Positions 40,591-48,505 are shown, numbered from the stretch's first letter. The stretch: 64,000 nucleotides of DNA from DAOUBP01 sp964513075 (GCA_964513075.1 CAZELR010000003.1:1-64000); one strand, 5' to 3'. The notes: a model not told the origin generated them from the letters alone. Made by a program: numbers and translations.

Positions 40591-41518
40591 AGAAACGCAA
40601 CGCGTACCCCGCAAACGTCGTACGGCGCCGCAACGCGAAGTACGCAGTACGCAATACGCAGTAGGCACGCCGCGCTCCGCCGCCCCAGTTGCCTCGGCCA
40701 TCCTTTCCGGCGCAACCCTGACGGCCGCCAGCCTGTTGGGTTTGGGCGCTTTTCTTTACCCCTTCTTCTTATCGGCTGTGCCGGCAACTGGGGTGGCCGC
40801 GCACGCGCAAGACGCACCGCTGCTAACGGTCCTGCTGTTGGGCCTGTGCTTAACCACAATCTTTACCAATCTGACCGGTCGACAATTGACTAGCAAGTTA
40901 GTAGCTGTGCTGGGCGTGTTGACCGCGCTCAATGCCGTGCTGCGTGCCTTGCCAGGTGCGGGTGGGTTCAATGCGATTTTTGTGCTGCCTATCTTGGCGG
41001 GCTACGCTTACGGGCCTACTTTTGGCTTCCTGTTGGGAGCCCTATCGCTGCTGGTGTCAGCGCTCATCGGCGGCGGGATTGGGCCGTGGTTGCCTTATCA
41101 AATGTTTGCCACCGGCTGGATGGGACTGCTGTCCGGACTGCTGCCGAAACTGCCGACGCATCGCAGGTGGGAGCCGACGCTGCTGGCCGTTTGGGGCGCA
41201 GTGTTGGGGTTGATCTTCGGTGCGATCATGAATATCTGGTTCTGGCCGTTTCTGGCGGGAGGCGCGGCCAACCCAGCCGTGGCGCAAGGCGAGGGCTCGA
41301 TCTGGCAGCCGGGGATGGCTATTGGGCAGACGCTACGCAACTATGCCGTGTTTTATGTGACAACGTCGTTGTGGTGGGATGCCGCGCGCGCGTTGGGCAA
41401 TGCGCTATTGATATTGTTGTTCGGCGGCGCCATCCTCCGGGTGCTGCGCCGGTTCCAGCGCCGGTTTCGGTTCGATGTGATAGCGACTGTAGCGCCCGCC
41501 GAAACCCCCCCTCTGTAG
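40580..41518 (+). CDS. ECF S component, probable cobalamin-specific subunit (CbrT-like)
   Basis: A 312-residue membrane protein with about six hydrophobic helices (residues 45-290), such as LTAASLLGLGAFLYPFFLSA, TGRQLTSKLVAVLGVLTALNAVLRALPG and FVLPILAGYAYGPTFGFLLGALSLLVSALIGGGIG. The last resembles the vitamin-binding region of CbrT-type S components. The N-terminal 40 residues (RKRRTAPQREVRSTQYAVGT) are encoded by tandem TACGCA-type simple sequence and look like an insertion. Vitamin B12 specificity is inferred from the riboswitch and neighbouring DUF4430 genes. It overlaps the ATPase gene by 11 bases. Confidence 0.8.
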   Translation: MLAKETQRVPRKRRTAPQREVRSTQYAVGTPRSAAPVASAILSGATLTAASLLGLGAFLYPFFLSAVPATGVAAHAQDAPLLTVLLLGLCLTTIFTNLTGRQLTSKLVAVLGVLTALNAVLRALPGAGGFNAIFVLPILAGYAYGPTFGFLLGALSLLVSALIGGGIGPWLPYQMFATGWMGLLSGLLPKLPTHRRWEPTLLAVWGAVLGLIFGAIMNIWFWPFLAGGAANPAVAQGEGSIWQPGMAIGQTLRNYAVFYVTTSLWWDAARALGNALLILLFGGAILRVLRRFQRRFRFDVIATVAPAETPPL

Positions 41519-41536
41519 GACGGCTTCACAGTCCCC

Positions 41537-42586
41537 TCAAACGATTGCGATCCCTGTGCCTTCGGTCGCCTCTCCAATCACCCAGGTCGGCTGGCTGCGT
41601 TCGGCGCAGAATACCTGGAATTCGGCGAGTCGCTGCATCGGCACGGCAAGCAGCAGTCCGCCGGAGGTCTGCGGGTCGTGCAGCAGCGTCTCTTGCCAAT
41701 CGGCTACACGGCGCACATAGGTTACCTGCGAGTTATAGAAAGCATGGTTATTGTGCGCACCGCCCGGGAAGACCCACTGTTCAGCGTACTCCAGCGCACC
41801 CGGCAGCCACGGCAACGCCTTGAAGCGAATGCGGAAGCAGACGCCGGATGCCTCAGCCATCTCCAGTGCGTGGCCGATCATGCCGAAGCCGGTAATATCG
41901 GTGGCCGCCTTCACGTTGGCCCGCTGCGCCGCTTGCGACGCAATGCGGTTGAGCCGCATCATCGTGGCGATCGCCTCTGCCAGATGCGCTGGATCAGCTT
42001 GGCCGCGCTTCAAGGCAGTTGTGATGGCGCCGGTGCCCAGCGGCTTGGTCAATACCAGCGCATCGCCCAGCTGCGCGCCTCCCTTGGTCAAGATCCGGTC
42101 CGGATGCACGATCCCCGTGACGGCCAGCCCATACTTGGGTTCCTTGTCCTGGATGGTGTGGCCGCCGGCGATCGCTGCTCCCACTGAGCGCACCACATCC
42201 GCACCGCCGCGCAGGATATCGGCCATCATCGCTGTTGGCAAGTCGGGCGGGAAAGCCGCGATGTTCAGGGCAAACAACACCTCGCCGCCCATGGCGTACA
42301 CGTCGCTCATGGCATTAGCTGCCGCGATGGCGCCGTACTCATAGGGCGTATCCACGATGGGCGTGAAGAAGTCTACGGTTTGGATCAGCGCCTGCTGGTC
42401 GCCCAACTTGTAGACTGCCGCGTCATCGGGCGCGCCGAGACCCACCAGCAGGTTGGGATGCTGGTCTGCAGGGAAGAGATTATCCAAGGCGCGCAGCACC
42501 TGCGCGAGCTGCTCAGCCGGCAGCTTGGAGGCTCAGCCCGCACATGAGCTAAGGCTGGTAAGTTTAATGATTTCGTCGCGCGTCAA
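41537..42586 (-). CDS. selD: Selenide, water dikinase with in-frame UGA (selenocysteine)
   Basis: SelD makes selenophosphate from selenide and ATP. A plain reading-frame search would start at 42499, but the frame continues upstream through a TGA at 42535-42533. Read as Sec this gives SLSSCAGUASKLPAEQL, the expected active-site motif (Cys or Sec at this place in the family). The start is TTG 42586 with AGGGAG upstream; total 349 codons, normal for SelD. Just after the UGA, AGCTGC-CGGCTGA-GCAGCT can form a small SECIS-like hairpin. Other motifs: QTVDFFTPIVDTPYEYG and NAMSDVYAMGG (ATP/Mg site). selA, selB and selC are not in the window. Confidence 0.9.
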
Positions 42587-42808
42587 GTTCGCTGTCTCCC
42601 TAGGGCATGATGTCTCAGTATACCCCATTCACCTGACTCGAAATGTAGTTGCGCTACCTGTCAGGCGTAGTAGTTTGTGCTATGTTTGCATAGGGTTCTG
42701 TTGTCATGTTAATTCTAAAACAATTGTCCGCTCAATCCAAGAACGAGCGACGCCTTTTGCGAGGAATCATCGCCGATAGAGCTATCGTCACCGGAAAGGA
42801 GCAGGCCC

Positions 42809-43588
42809 ATGCCCAAGATTGCTATCACCGGTAAAGGAGGGGTCGGCAAGACAACCCTCACGGCGCTGCTGTCGCACGTCTATGCCCAACGCGGCCAGGA
42901 CGTCATCGCCATCGATGCCGACCCGGCAGGCAACCTGGGACTGGCATTTGGGCTTACGGCCGAGTTGGATGCCGAACTCAAGCCCATCGCCGAGATGGAG
43001 TCGCTGATCTACGAGCGCACTGGCGCTCAACCGGGCACGATCGGTGGTTGGTTCAAGATGAACCCCAAAGTGGACGACATCCCCGAAAAGCTGAGCCTCA
43101 GCTATCGCGGGGTGCGTTTGTTGCGGCTTGGCACGGTTCGCGGTGGCGGCGCGGGGTGTCTCTGCCCGGAGAATGCGTTGCTCAAGGCGTTGGTGACCCA
43201 TCTCTTGCTGCGCAAGAACCAAACGTTGATCCTGGACATGGAGGCAGGCGTGGAACATCTGGGACGCGGGACGGCGAGTGCGGTTGATGCCTTCATTATC
43301 GTCGTGGAGCCTGGCTTGCGCAGCCTGGGCACGGCTGAACAAATCCGGTACCTTGCATCGGAGATCGGCGTCAAGCGGATGTATCTGGTGGCGAACAAGA
43401 CGCGCAACGCGCAAGATGCAGAATTTATTCGGACCCATGCGGCCGGGTTGCCGCTTCTCGGCAGTCTGCCGTTCACTGCCAACGCTGTGGCAGCCGATCA
43501 AGGTGGCCTGGCTGTGTTCGACGCAGCGCCCGAATTGGTGGCAGCCGCCGAAAGCATCGCTGACGCGCTTGCACTGAGTGGGGCATAA
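42809..43588 (+). CDS. cooC: CooC-type nickel-insertion ATPase
   Basis: A 259-residue MinD/ArsA-like ATPase with the deviant Walker A GKGGVGKTT (8-16), switch I DADPAGNLG and the CooC-specific CxC motif C117-L-C119 in GAGCLCPENALLKAL. CooC loads nickel into carbon monoxide dehydrogenase. No CODH gene is in the window, so it is either a distant partner of one encoded elsewhere or a related metal-cluster maturation factor. ATG 42809 has AAAGGAG upstream. It starts a plus-strand run continuing with the kinase-like membrane protein. Confidence 0.85.
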   Translation: MPKIAITGKGGVGKTTLTALLSHVYAQRGQDVIAIDADPAGNLGLAFGLTAELDAELKPIAEMESLIYERTGAQPGTIGGWFKMNPKVDDIPEKLSLSYRGVRLLRLGTVRGGGAGCLCPENALLKALVTHLLLRKNQTLILDMEAGVEHLGRGTASAVDAFIIVVEPGLRSLGTAEQIRYLASEIGVKRMYLVANKTRNAQDAEFIRTHAAGLPLLGSLPFTANAVAADQGGLAVFDAAPELVAAAESIADALALSGA

Positions 43589-43589
43589 T

Positions 43590-44360
43590 ATGTGGCTGGC
43601 CGAATGGATCCCCGTGTCCTGGCAGCAAGACCTGGTGGCGATGGCTTTCAGCTTTCTTGTCGCGCTGGCCTTCCTGAAACTCAATGATCTGATCGTCATG
43701 CGCGGCTGGTTGCCTGAGTATATTACCCGTAAGCTGGTGCACATCGGCACGGGGCCGCTGTTTCTGCTCTGCTGGCCGCTTTACAGTGAAGCCTGGCATG
43801 CGCGCTGGTTTGCCGCGCTGGTGCCGGCTCTTCTGACAACGCTGTTTGCGATCATCGGATTGGGCATCCTCAAGAAAGATGATTTCGTGGCCGCCATGTC
43901 TCGCTCCGGCGACCCGCGTGAGTTGTTGCGCGGTCCGCTGATGTATGGGATTGTGTTTGTGCTTGCCACGTTAGTGTTTTGGAGGAATTCGCCGGTCGGC
44001 ATCATCTTGCTGATGCTGTTGTGTGGCGGCGACGGTCTGGCCGATGTGATCGGGCGGCGGTTTGGCGTGGCCAAGCTGCCGGGTCAGCGGCACAAGAGTT
44101 GGGCCGGCAGTATTGGATTCCTCCTGGGCGGCTCCTCCCTGGCGTTGTTGTTCCTGCAATATTTCACCGGACTTGGATTCCTAACGTTGAGTGTGGGAGC
44201 TGCCGTCCTGCCACTGTTGATCACGTCACTGCTCGCCACTGTGGTCGAAGGCTATACCCTTGCCGACCTGGACAACCTGACGGTTCCCGCGTCTGCACTC
44301 GTCGCATTATGGTTGATCATCTCGGTTTTCGGCTGGTGGTCGACGTCTTTTCTGGGCTAA
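43590..44360 (+). CDS. Phytol/dolichol kinase-like integral membrane protein
   Basis: A 256-residue protein with about seven hydrophobic helices. YITRKLVHIGTGPLFLL, LLMLLCGGDGLADVIGRRFG and KSWAGSIGFLLGG are signatures of the CTP-dependent phytol/dolichol kinase family (VTE5/SEC59), which phosphorylates isoprenoid alcohols. In a photosynthetic-lineage phylum phytol salvage is plausible, but farnesol or undecaprenol are alternatives. It begins two bases after the cooC stop region, at ATG 43590, and is probably cotranscribed. The next gene (CarH-like) follows after 10 bases. Confidence 0.8.
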   Translation: MWLAEWIPVSWQQDLVAMAFSFLVALAFLKLNDLIVMRGWLPEYITRKLVHIGTGPLFLLCWPLYSEAWHARWFAALVPALLTTLFAIIGLGILKKDDFVAAMSRSGDPRELLRGPLMYGIVFVLATLVFWRNSPVGIILLMLLCGGDGLADVIGRRFGVAKLPGQRHKSWAGSIGFLLGGSSLALLFLQYFTGLGFLTLSVGAAVLPLLITSLLATVVEGYTLADLDNLTVPASALVALWLIISVFGWWSTSFLG

Positions 44361-44370
44361 CGAGGATTTT

Positions 44371-45342
44371 ATGACCGATATTCCGCTCCTGAACAACTAC
44401 GATGATACGCCCATATACACGATCAAAACCGTGGTGCACGAGACCGGCATTGCCCCGGCCACCTTGCGCGCCTGGGAACGGCGCTACGGATGCCTTTCTC
44501 CCGGCCGCAGTGAGGGGGGCTACCGCCTTTACTCAGAGCGCGACATTGCGATTTTGCATTGGTTGAAACAACAGATCGATGCGGGTGTCTCCATTAGCCG
44601 CGCGGCGGCATTGCTAGACATGCGCCAGGGCTCGGGTGACTGGACCGACCAGGCCATCAGCAGGACGTCCGTCGAGCTGCCGTCGCCGCCGGAAGGCGCG
44701 CGCGCCACCGCCATCATTGTTGGTGACTTGGTCGAAGCGCTCCTGGCCTACGATGAGACGAGAGCTGAAAAGATCCTGAACGAGGCGTTCGCACTTCACG
44801 CCGTGGAGATCGTTGCCGAAGAGGTGGTCGGGCCGGCGCTGGTCGAGATCGGTGATCGTTGGCACCGCGGCGAGGCAAGCGTGATTCAGGAACATTTTGC
44901 TACCGGTTTTCTACGACGCCGCTTGACCGCGCTCTTCAACGCCTATGCCCAACCTGCGAGCGGACCGCTCGCAGTGACCGGGGCGGGCCCCGGAGAGTGG
45001 CATGATGTGGGAATCCTGCTGGTCTCTATTGCACTCCGGCGACAAGGTTGGCGTGTGATCTATCTGGGCCAAAATGTGCCGGTCGATCAGTACATCGATC
45101 AGATTCTTGCATTGCATCCCTCGGCGGTCTGTTTATCGGCCTCTACGCGCGTGAGTGCGGCGGCGTTAGCCAGGGTTCATGCGGCAGTTATCGCGTTGCC
45201 GAAACCTCGCCCCCAGTTGTGCCTGGGCGGTCAGGCATTTAACAGTGATCCCGAGCTACGTAACAGCTTCCCTGGCGCACATGTAATCAGCAGTACGCGG
45301 GAGCTATTTACCCACCTATCACCCCTCCTAAAGCCCGCATGA
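44371..45342 (+). CDS. CarH/LitR-like B12-dependent MerR-family (light-responsive) repressor
   Basis: A 323-residue regulator. Residues about 15-85 form a MerR-type helix-turn-helix (TIKTVVHETGIAPATLRAWERRYG, SEGGYRLYSERD). Residues about 112-190 form the helical cap with W164-x9-E174-H175, the signature of CarH photoreceptors. The cobalamin-binding fold follows with E209-x-H211-x-x-G214 supplying the lower axial histidine. In Thermus and Myxococcus, such proteins bind adenosylcobalamin, repress DNA in the dark and release it in light. Here it directly precedes a Crp/Fnr gene, as LitR precedes LdrP in Thermus. It lies 2.9 kb downstream of the B12 uptake operon. Confidence 0.88.
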   Translation: MTDIPLLNNYDDTPIYTIKTVVHETGIAPATLRAWERRYGCLSPGRSEGGYRLYSERDIAILHWLKQQIDAGVSISRAAALLDMRQGSGDWTDQAISRTSVELPSPPEGARATAIIVGDLVEALLAYDETRAEKILNEAFALHAVEIVAEEVVGPALVEIGDRWHRGEASVIQEHFATGFLRRRLTALFNAYAQPASGPLAVTGAGPGEWHDVGILLVSIALRRQGWRVIYLGQNVPVDQYIDQILALHPSAVCLSASTRVSAAALARVHAAVIALPKPRPQLCLGGQAFNSDPELRNSFPGAHVISSTRELFTHLSPLLKPA

Positions 45343-45364
45343 GGTTAGAGTTAGATTAATAGCT

Positions 45365-45404
45365 TTGACAAACACTTGACATGGTCTGAGTTTTATTGTA
45401 TATT
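45365..45404 (+). promoter_or_regulatory. Promoter with 11-bp-spaced TTGACA direct repeats (candidate CarH operator)
   Basis: TTGACA occurs at 45365-45370 and again at 45376-45381, exactly 11 bases apart. The second forms a consensus promoter with TATATT at 45399-45404 (spacer 17). CarH from Thermus binds 11-bp direct repeats covering the -35 box, so this arrangement is what an autoregulated or CarH-repressed promoter of the Crp/Fnr gene would look like. Confidence 0.6.
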
Positions 45405-45464
45405 GCTTAGGCAAATAAGAATAAAAGGCGCTTGGGTTGATCAGTGGCAAGTGGAGGTGGTATT

Positions 45465-46130
45465 ATGGTGTATCGGGGTAAGCAACGCTCGGTTCCAGAG
45501 ATTTTGATAGAACTGCGAGAAGACGACGTTGATTTCAAGCAAGCCATCGTTGCAAAGTCATTTCGCGCCGGCCAAGTTCTGGCCGAGCCTGAAGCCTTGG
45601 CACACAATCTTTATACCCTGATGAAGGGCCGCGTGCAGCTCGTTCGGGAGGGACCCAATGGCCGTCATCTCGCGCTTGCTACGCTGGGGCCAGGCGCAAT
45701 GTTTGGCGAGGGCGTGCTTCTGGGAGCCACAGATCCTGCCGTCAAAGCAGTGGCGCTCACCGACTGTGTGGCCTGGATGGTGCCGCAGCCACAAGCGCAC
45801 GCGTTGGCCCTGCGCTATCCTGTGTTAAGTTGGGGTCTTCTGCAAACTGTAGGACATCGACTCGCTCAGGTTGAGGATCGGATGGAAGAAGTAGCCTACA
45901 AGCGATTGCCCGAGCGCCTTGCGGGTCTGCTGTTAGAACTTGCCAACGGCGGGAAGGCGATACGCGGCACCAGCCATCAGGCGCTGGCTGACATGCTAGG
46001 CACTTATCGTGAGACGATCAGCGCGATTCTGCGCAGCTTTAAGGATGACGGCTTAGTAGATTTGGGTTATCGCAAGATAGAATTGCGGGACTTGCGCGGC
46101 CTGCGGATGGCGGCCGGAACGGTTGAGTAA
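45465..46130 (+). CDS. Crp/Fnr-family transcription regulator (LdrP-like position)
   Basis: A 221-residue regulator: a cyclic-nucleotide-binding-like beta barrel (about 25-135; FRAGQVLAEPEALAHNLYTLMKGRVQLVREG, GPGAMFGEGVLLGA), a dimerisation helix and a winged-helix domain (about 150-215; TSHQALADMLGTYRETISAILRSFKDDGLVDLGYRKIELRD). The cAMP-contacting residues are not all present, so the ligand may be different or absent. GGAGG lies about 10 bases before ATG 45465. It follows the CarH-like gene in the arrangement known for LitR-LdrP in Thermus, where the Crp-like protein activates light-induced genes. Confidence 0.85.
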   Translation: MVYRGKQRSVPEILIELREDDVDFKQAIVAKSFRAGQVLAEPEALAHNLYTLMKGRVQLVREGPNGRHLALATLGPGAMFGEGVLLGATDPAVKAVALTDCVAWMVPQPQAHALALRYPVLSWGLLQTVGHRLAQVEDRMEEVAYKRLPERLAGLLLELANGGKAIRGTSHQALADMLGTYRETISAILRSFKDDGLVDLGYRKIELRDLRGLRMAAGTVE

Positions 46131-46819
46131 TGGACGAAGTCATCAAAACAATCGAGTTATCGCTTTTTCCCCTCAACACGGTGCTCTTTCCGGGCCAGAT
46201 GTTGCCATTGCACATCTTTGAGGACCGGTACCGTTTGATGATCCGTCGCTGCTTGGCCGACGAGACGCCGTTTGGGGTTGTCCTCATCGACCAAGGCCGC
46301 GAGGTTGGTGCAGAAGCCAAGCCCCACAAGGTTGGCACGATCGCGCGTATTGTAGAAAGCACCTATTTGCCCGACGGCACGATGAATATCGTCGTCGTCG
46401 GCGTGGAGCGATTTCGCATCGTGCGCTCGATACACGATCAACCCTACCTGCGCGGCGAGGTTGAGACGCTGCACCCGGCGACAATCGAAGACTCTGATGT
46501 GACCTTTGAGCTTGCCCGACGCGTTCGTGATCAAGTTAAGCGCTACATTTTGCTCATTGCTCAGGCGGCAGGCCTAAAGATCGAAATTGAAGAAGTGCCT
46601 GACGCGCCGCAACAACTCGGTTACCTGGCCGCAGTCGCGATGCAAGTCGACAACAAGGAAAAGCAGGCGCTTCTGGATAATGCCTCCTTTTCCAGTATTT
46701 TGCTGATGGAGTCCGCCCTTCTGAACCGCGAGAATGCGCTGCTGAGTTGGATGGTCGGCAGCAAGGAATGGCCTGAGAGCGTCCAGCTTGGGGTCAGCGG
46801 CACCCTGCTGCCGAATTGA
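46130..46819 (+). CDS. Lon N-terminal (LAN) domain protein
   Basis: A 229-residue protein consisting of the substrate-binding N-terminal domain of Lon without the ATPase or protease parts: ELSLFPLNTVLFPGQMLPLHIFEDRYRLMI, GTIARIVESTYLPDGTMNIVVVGVERFRI and a helical C-terminal half. Stand-alone LAN proteins are common and of unknown function, perhaps adaptors. Its ATG overlaps the stop of the Crp/Fnr gene (TAATG), so the two genes are translationally coupled. Confidence 0.85.
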   Translation: MDEVIKTIELSLFPLNTVLFPGQMLPLHIFEDRYRLMIRRCLADETPFGVVLIDQGREVGAEAKPHKVGTIARIVESTYLPDGTMNIVVVGVERFRIVRSIHDQPYLRGEVETLHPATIEDSDVTFELARRVRDQVKRYILLIAQAAGLKIEIEEVPDAPQQLGYLAAVAMQVDNKEKQALLDNASFSSILLMESALLNRENALLSWMVGSKEWPESVQLGVSGTLLPN

Positions 46820-46839
46820 GAGGGCTTGCATTTAAGAAC

Positions 46840-46868
46840 TTGACAATCCTTGGGCGTGATGGTAAAAT
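46840..46868 (+). promoter_or_regulatory. Consensus promoter of the cold-shock gene
   Basis: TTGACA at 46840-46845 and TAAAAT at 46863-46868, spacer 17. The start of transcription near 46875 gives a leader of about 147 bases before the ATG at 47022, long as in cspA-type leaders. Confidence 0.75.
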
Positions 46869-46922
46869 CCGCCACAGTCGTGAACGTCACGATGGATTGT
46901 CAGGGAGTACGACAGTTACCAG

Positions 46923-46957
46923 CCACCGCTGCTGAACGTCTAGCCCGGTGGTTTTTT
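46923..46957 (+). terminator. Terminator-like hairpin inside the cold-shock leader
   Basis: CCACCG (46923-46928) pairs with CGGTGG (46946-46951), followed by six Ts (46952-46957). The downstream GGTGGC near 46973-46978 could instead pair with GCCACC at 46922-46927, giving a simple switch. Termination here would release a small RNA of about 80 bases. Confidence 0.6.
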
Positions 46958-47021
46958 GTCATCCCGTACCTGGGTGGCGTAGCTCACGAGGAACAGTATC
47001 ACTCCAAGGAGGCACTTTCGA

Positions 47022-47231
47022 ATGGAGAGCCAAGGCGTCGTCAAATGGTTTAGCCGGAGCAAAGGCTATGGTTTCATCTCGCCGGATGGCGAGGAGAAGG
47101 ATGTGTTTGTCCACTATTCTAACATCCTGGGCGATGGGTTCCGCAATCTGGATGCGGGCGAGCGGGTGAGTTTCGTCATTGAGGACACCCCCAAGGGCCC
47201 TCAGGCTGTTAGTGTGACTCCCCTGCAATAA
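47022..47231 (+). CDS. csp: Cold-shock protein (CspA family)
   Basis: A 69-residue OB-fold RNA chaperone. The RNP1 motif KGYGFISPDG and RNP2 motif DVFVHYSNI are intact, as are the flanking GVVKWFSRSKG and GPQAVSVTPL. It melts RNA secondary structure during cold shock or growth. A long leader with a terminator-like hairpin precedes it, and AAGGAGG lies before the ATG. A strong terminator follows. Confidence 0.96.
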   Translation: MESQGVVKWFSRSKGYGFISPDGEEKDVFVHYSNILGDGFRNLDAGERVSFVIEDTPKGPQAVSVTPLQ

Positions 47232-47254
47232 CGGGACACACATCACAACAATCC

Positions 47255-47286
47255 AGCCCCCGGCAGTCGTCGGGGGCTTGTATTTA
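47255..47286 (+). terminator. Terminator of the cold-shock gene
   Basis: AGCCCCCG (47255-47262) pairs with CGGGGGCT (47271-47278), followed by TGTATTT. Confidence 0.75.
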
Positions 47287-47406
47287 AGCCACCTTGCCAA
47301 GCCTCTGTTTCGGGTGTAAAATGTCGCGTAGTCGGAAGCGAACGCAACCGCGCAGGACACGAGGAGTACAGGTTCACGAAAGAGTGCGCACGGTGCGGGA
47401 GTTGGC

Positions 47407-48492
47407 GTGACGTCGATTCGTCCATTTGGTCTTAACGACATCTGGTTGGTGCGTGATCTTCAGCGCAGCGCGGTGGTGTTGGCCATCGAGCAGGCCCTGA
47501 CACACCCGCGCCCACCGCTTTGGACGGCGCTTACGGCCCCGTGGCCTTGGGCAGGGGCTGGTGTGGCCACGTTTGTTCTGGATGAAAAGCTCGAGAATGG
47601 TCACCTGGCCGGGTTCGTGCAATTGATGAAGCGCGCGGCTCGGCCAGAAGCAGATCTGCTTCATGTGTCTCCCGCTATGTCAACGACTGGCACCGTCTTG
47701 TCGACCAGTCAACCTGATGGCGGCAAGCCCGGCGCGGAGGTTTGGCGTCTACTCCTGGGTTGCTGCTCCTTGGCCGCGGCCAGCCACGGTCTCCAACGCA
47801 TCTTTGCCAGCACGCCGTTCGGTTGTCCCGAAGAAGCCTGCCTCAAGGATGCCGGCTTCAGCCTTTACACCCGGGAAACGGTCTATCGCCGGGCGGCCAG
47901 CCCCGCAGTGGCGCCAGCGGTGAGCAGCCCGGCCGCGGGTTCTCGGGAACAGCTGCCCCAGGATAGCTGGGCACTGCAGCGGCTTTACATGCGTAGCACC
48001 CCGAGGCTGGTTCAACAAGCCGAAGGCGCGCTCTCGGGGGCGGTGGGGTCGCCGATGCTTTCCTGGTGGGAACCTGGGAGCTGGCAAGGGATCGTATGGG
48101 AGCCGGCCGGTGAGGTGCGCGGTGCAGTGCAGGTGCATGTGGGCCGCACCGGCCACTGGCTGCGCATCTGGGGCACGAATGAGATGGTGGCACGCGATCT
48201 GCGTACGCTGGTGGCCCAGGGCTTGCGCCAGATCGACTTGTTGAGGCGGGAGGCCCGCCCCCAGCCGGTCTATGTGACTGTCCGGGACTACGAGATCGGC
48301 TTAAGTGGCGCTTTGACCGGTTTCGGTTTTGCCCCGTTCATGGATCGGGCGCGTTTTGTCAGGCACGTGCTGGCCACCGCCCGCGAACCGCTGCCCGTGC
48401 CCCTGGCCGCTCGCGAGGTGCGCCAGGAAATGCCGGTGCGCATGGAACCACGGGCGGGCACAGAGATCGCGCCAATACGTACAGAAGGATAG
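47407..48492 (+). CDS. Uncharacterised protein with GNAT-like N- and C-terminal parts
   Basis: A 361-residue protein that I cannot assign firmly. The N-terminus (TSIRPFGLNDIWLVRDLQ) and the segment LLLGCCSLAAASHGLQRIFASTPFGCPEEACLKDAGFSLYTRETVY look like a degenerate acetyltransferase fold (the usual acetyl-CoA loop is not obvious). A proline/alanine-rich linker (about 162-182) leads to a second alpha/beta part ending GFGFAPFMDRARFVRHVLA. Similar two-part proteins are encoded beside the R3H ATPase in relatives, as far as I recall. GTG 47407 is preceded by GGGAG. It is 13 bases upstream of the next gene. Confidence 0.55.
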   Translation: MTSIRPFGLNDIWLVRDLQRSAVVLAIEQALTHPRPPLWTALTAPWPWAGAGVATFVLDEKLENGHLAGFVQLMKRAARPEADLLHVSPAMSTTGTVLSTSQPDGGKPGAEVWRLLLGCCSLAAASHGLQRIFASTPFGCPEEACLKDAGFSLYTRETVYRRAASPAVAPAVSSPAAGSREQLPQDSWALQRLYMRSTPRLVQQAEGALSGAVGSPMLSWWEPGSWQGIVWEPAGEVRGAVQVHVGRTGHWLRIWGTNEMVARDLRTLVAQGLRQIDLLRREARPQPVYVTVRDYEIGLSGALTGFGFAPFMDRARFVRHVLATAREPLPVPLAAREVRQEMPVRMEPRAGTEIAPIRTEG

Positions 48493-48505
48493 AATCGAAC
48501 TAAGC

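Noticed and set aside
42499..42586. SelD as a truncated protein starting at 42499
   Set aside because: Reading the upstream TGA as selenocysteine restores the catalytic motif and normal length.
42601..42800. A tRNA-Sec gene upstream of selD
   Set aside because: No tRNA-like cloverleaf or CCA-ending structure is seen in this spacer.
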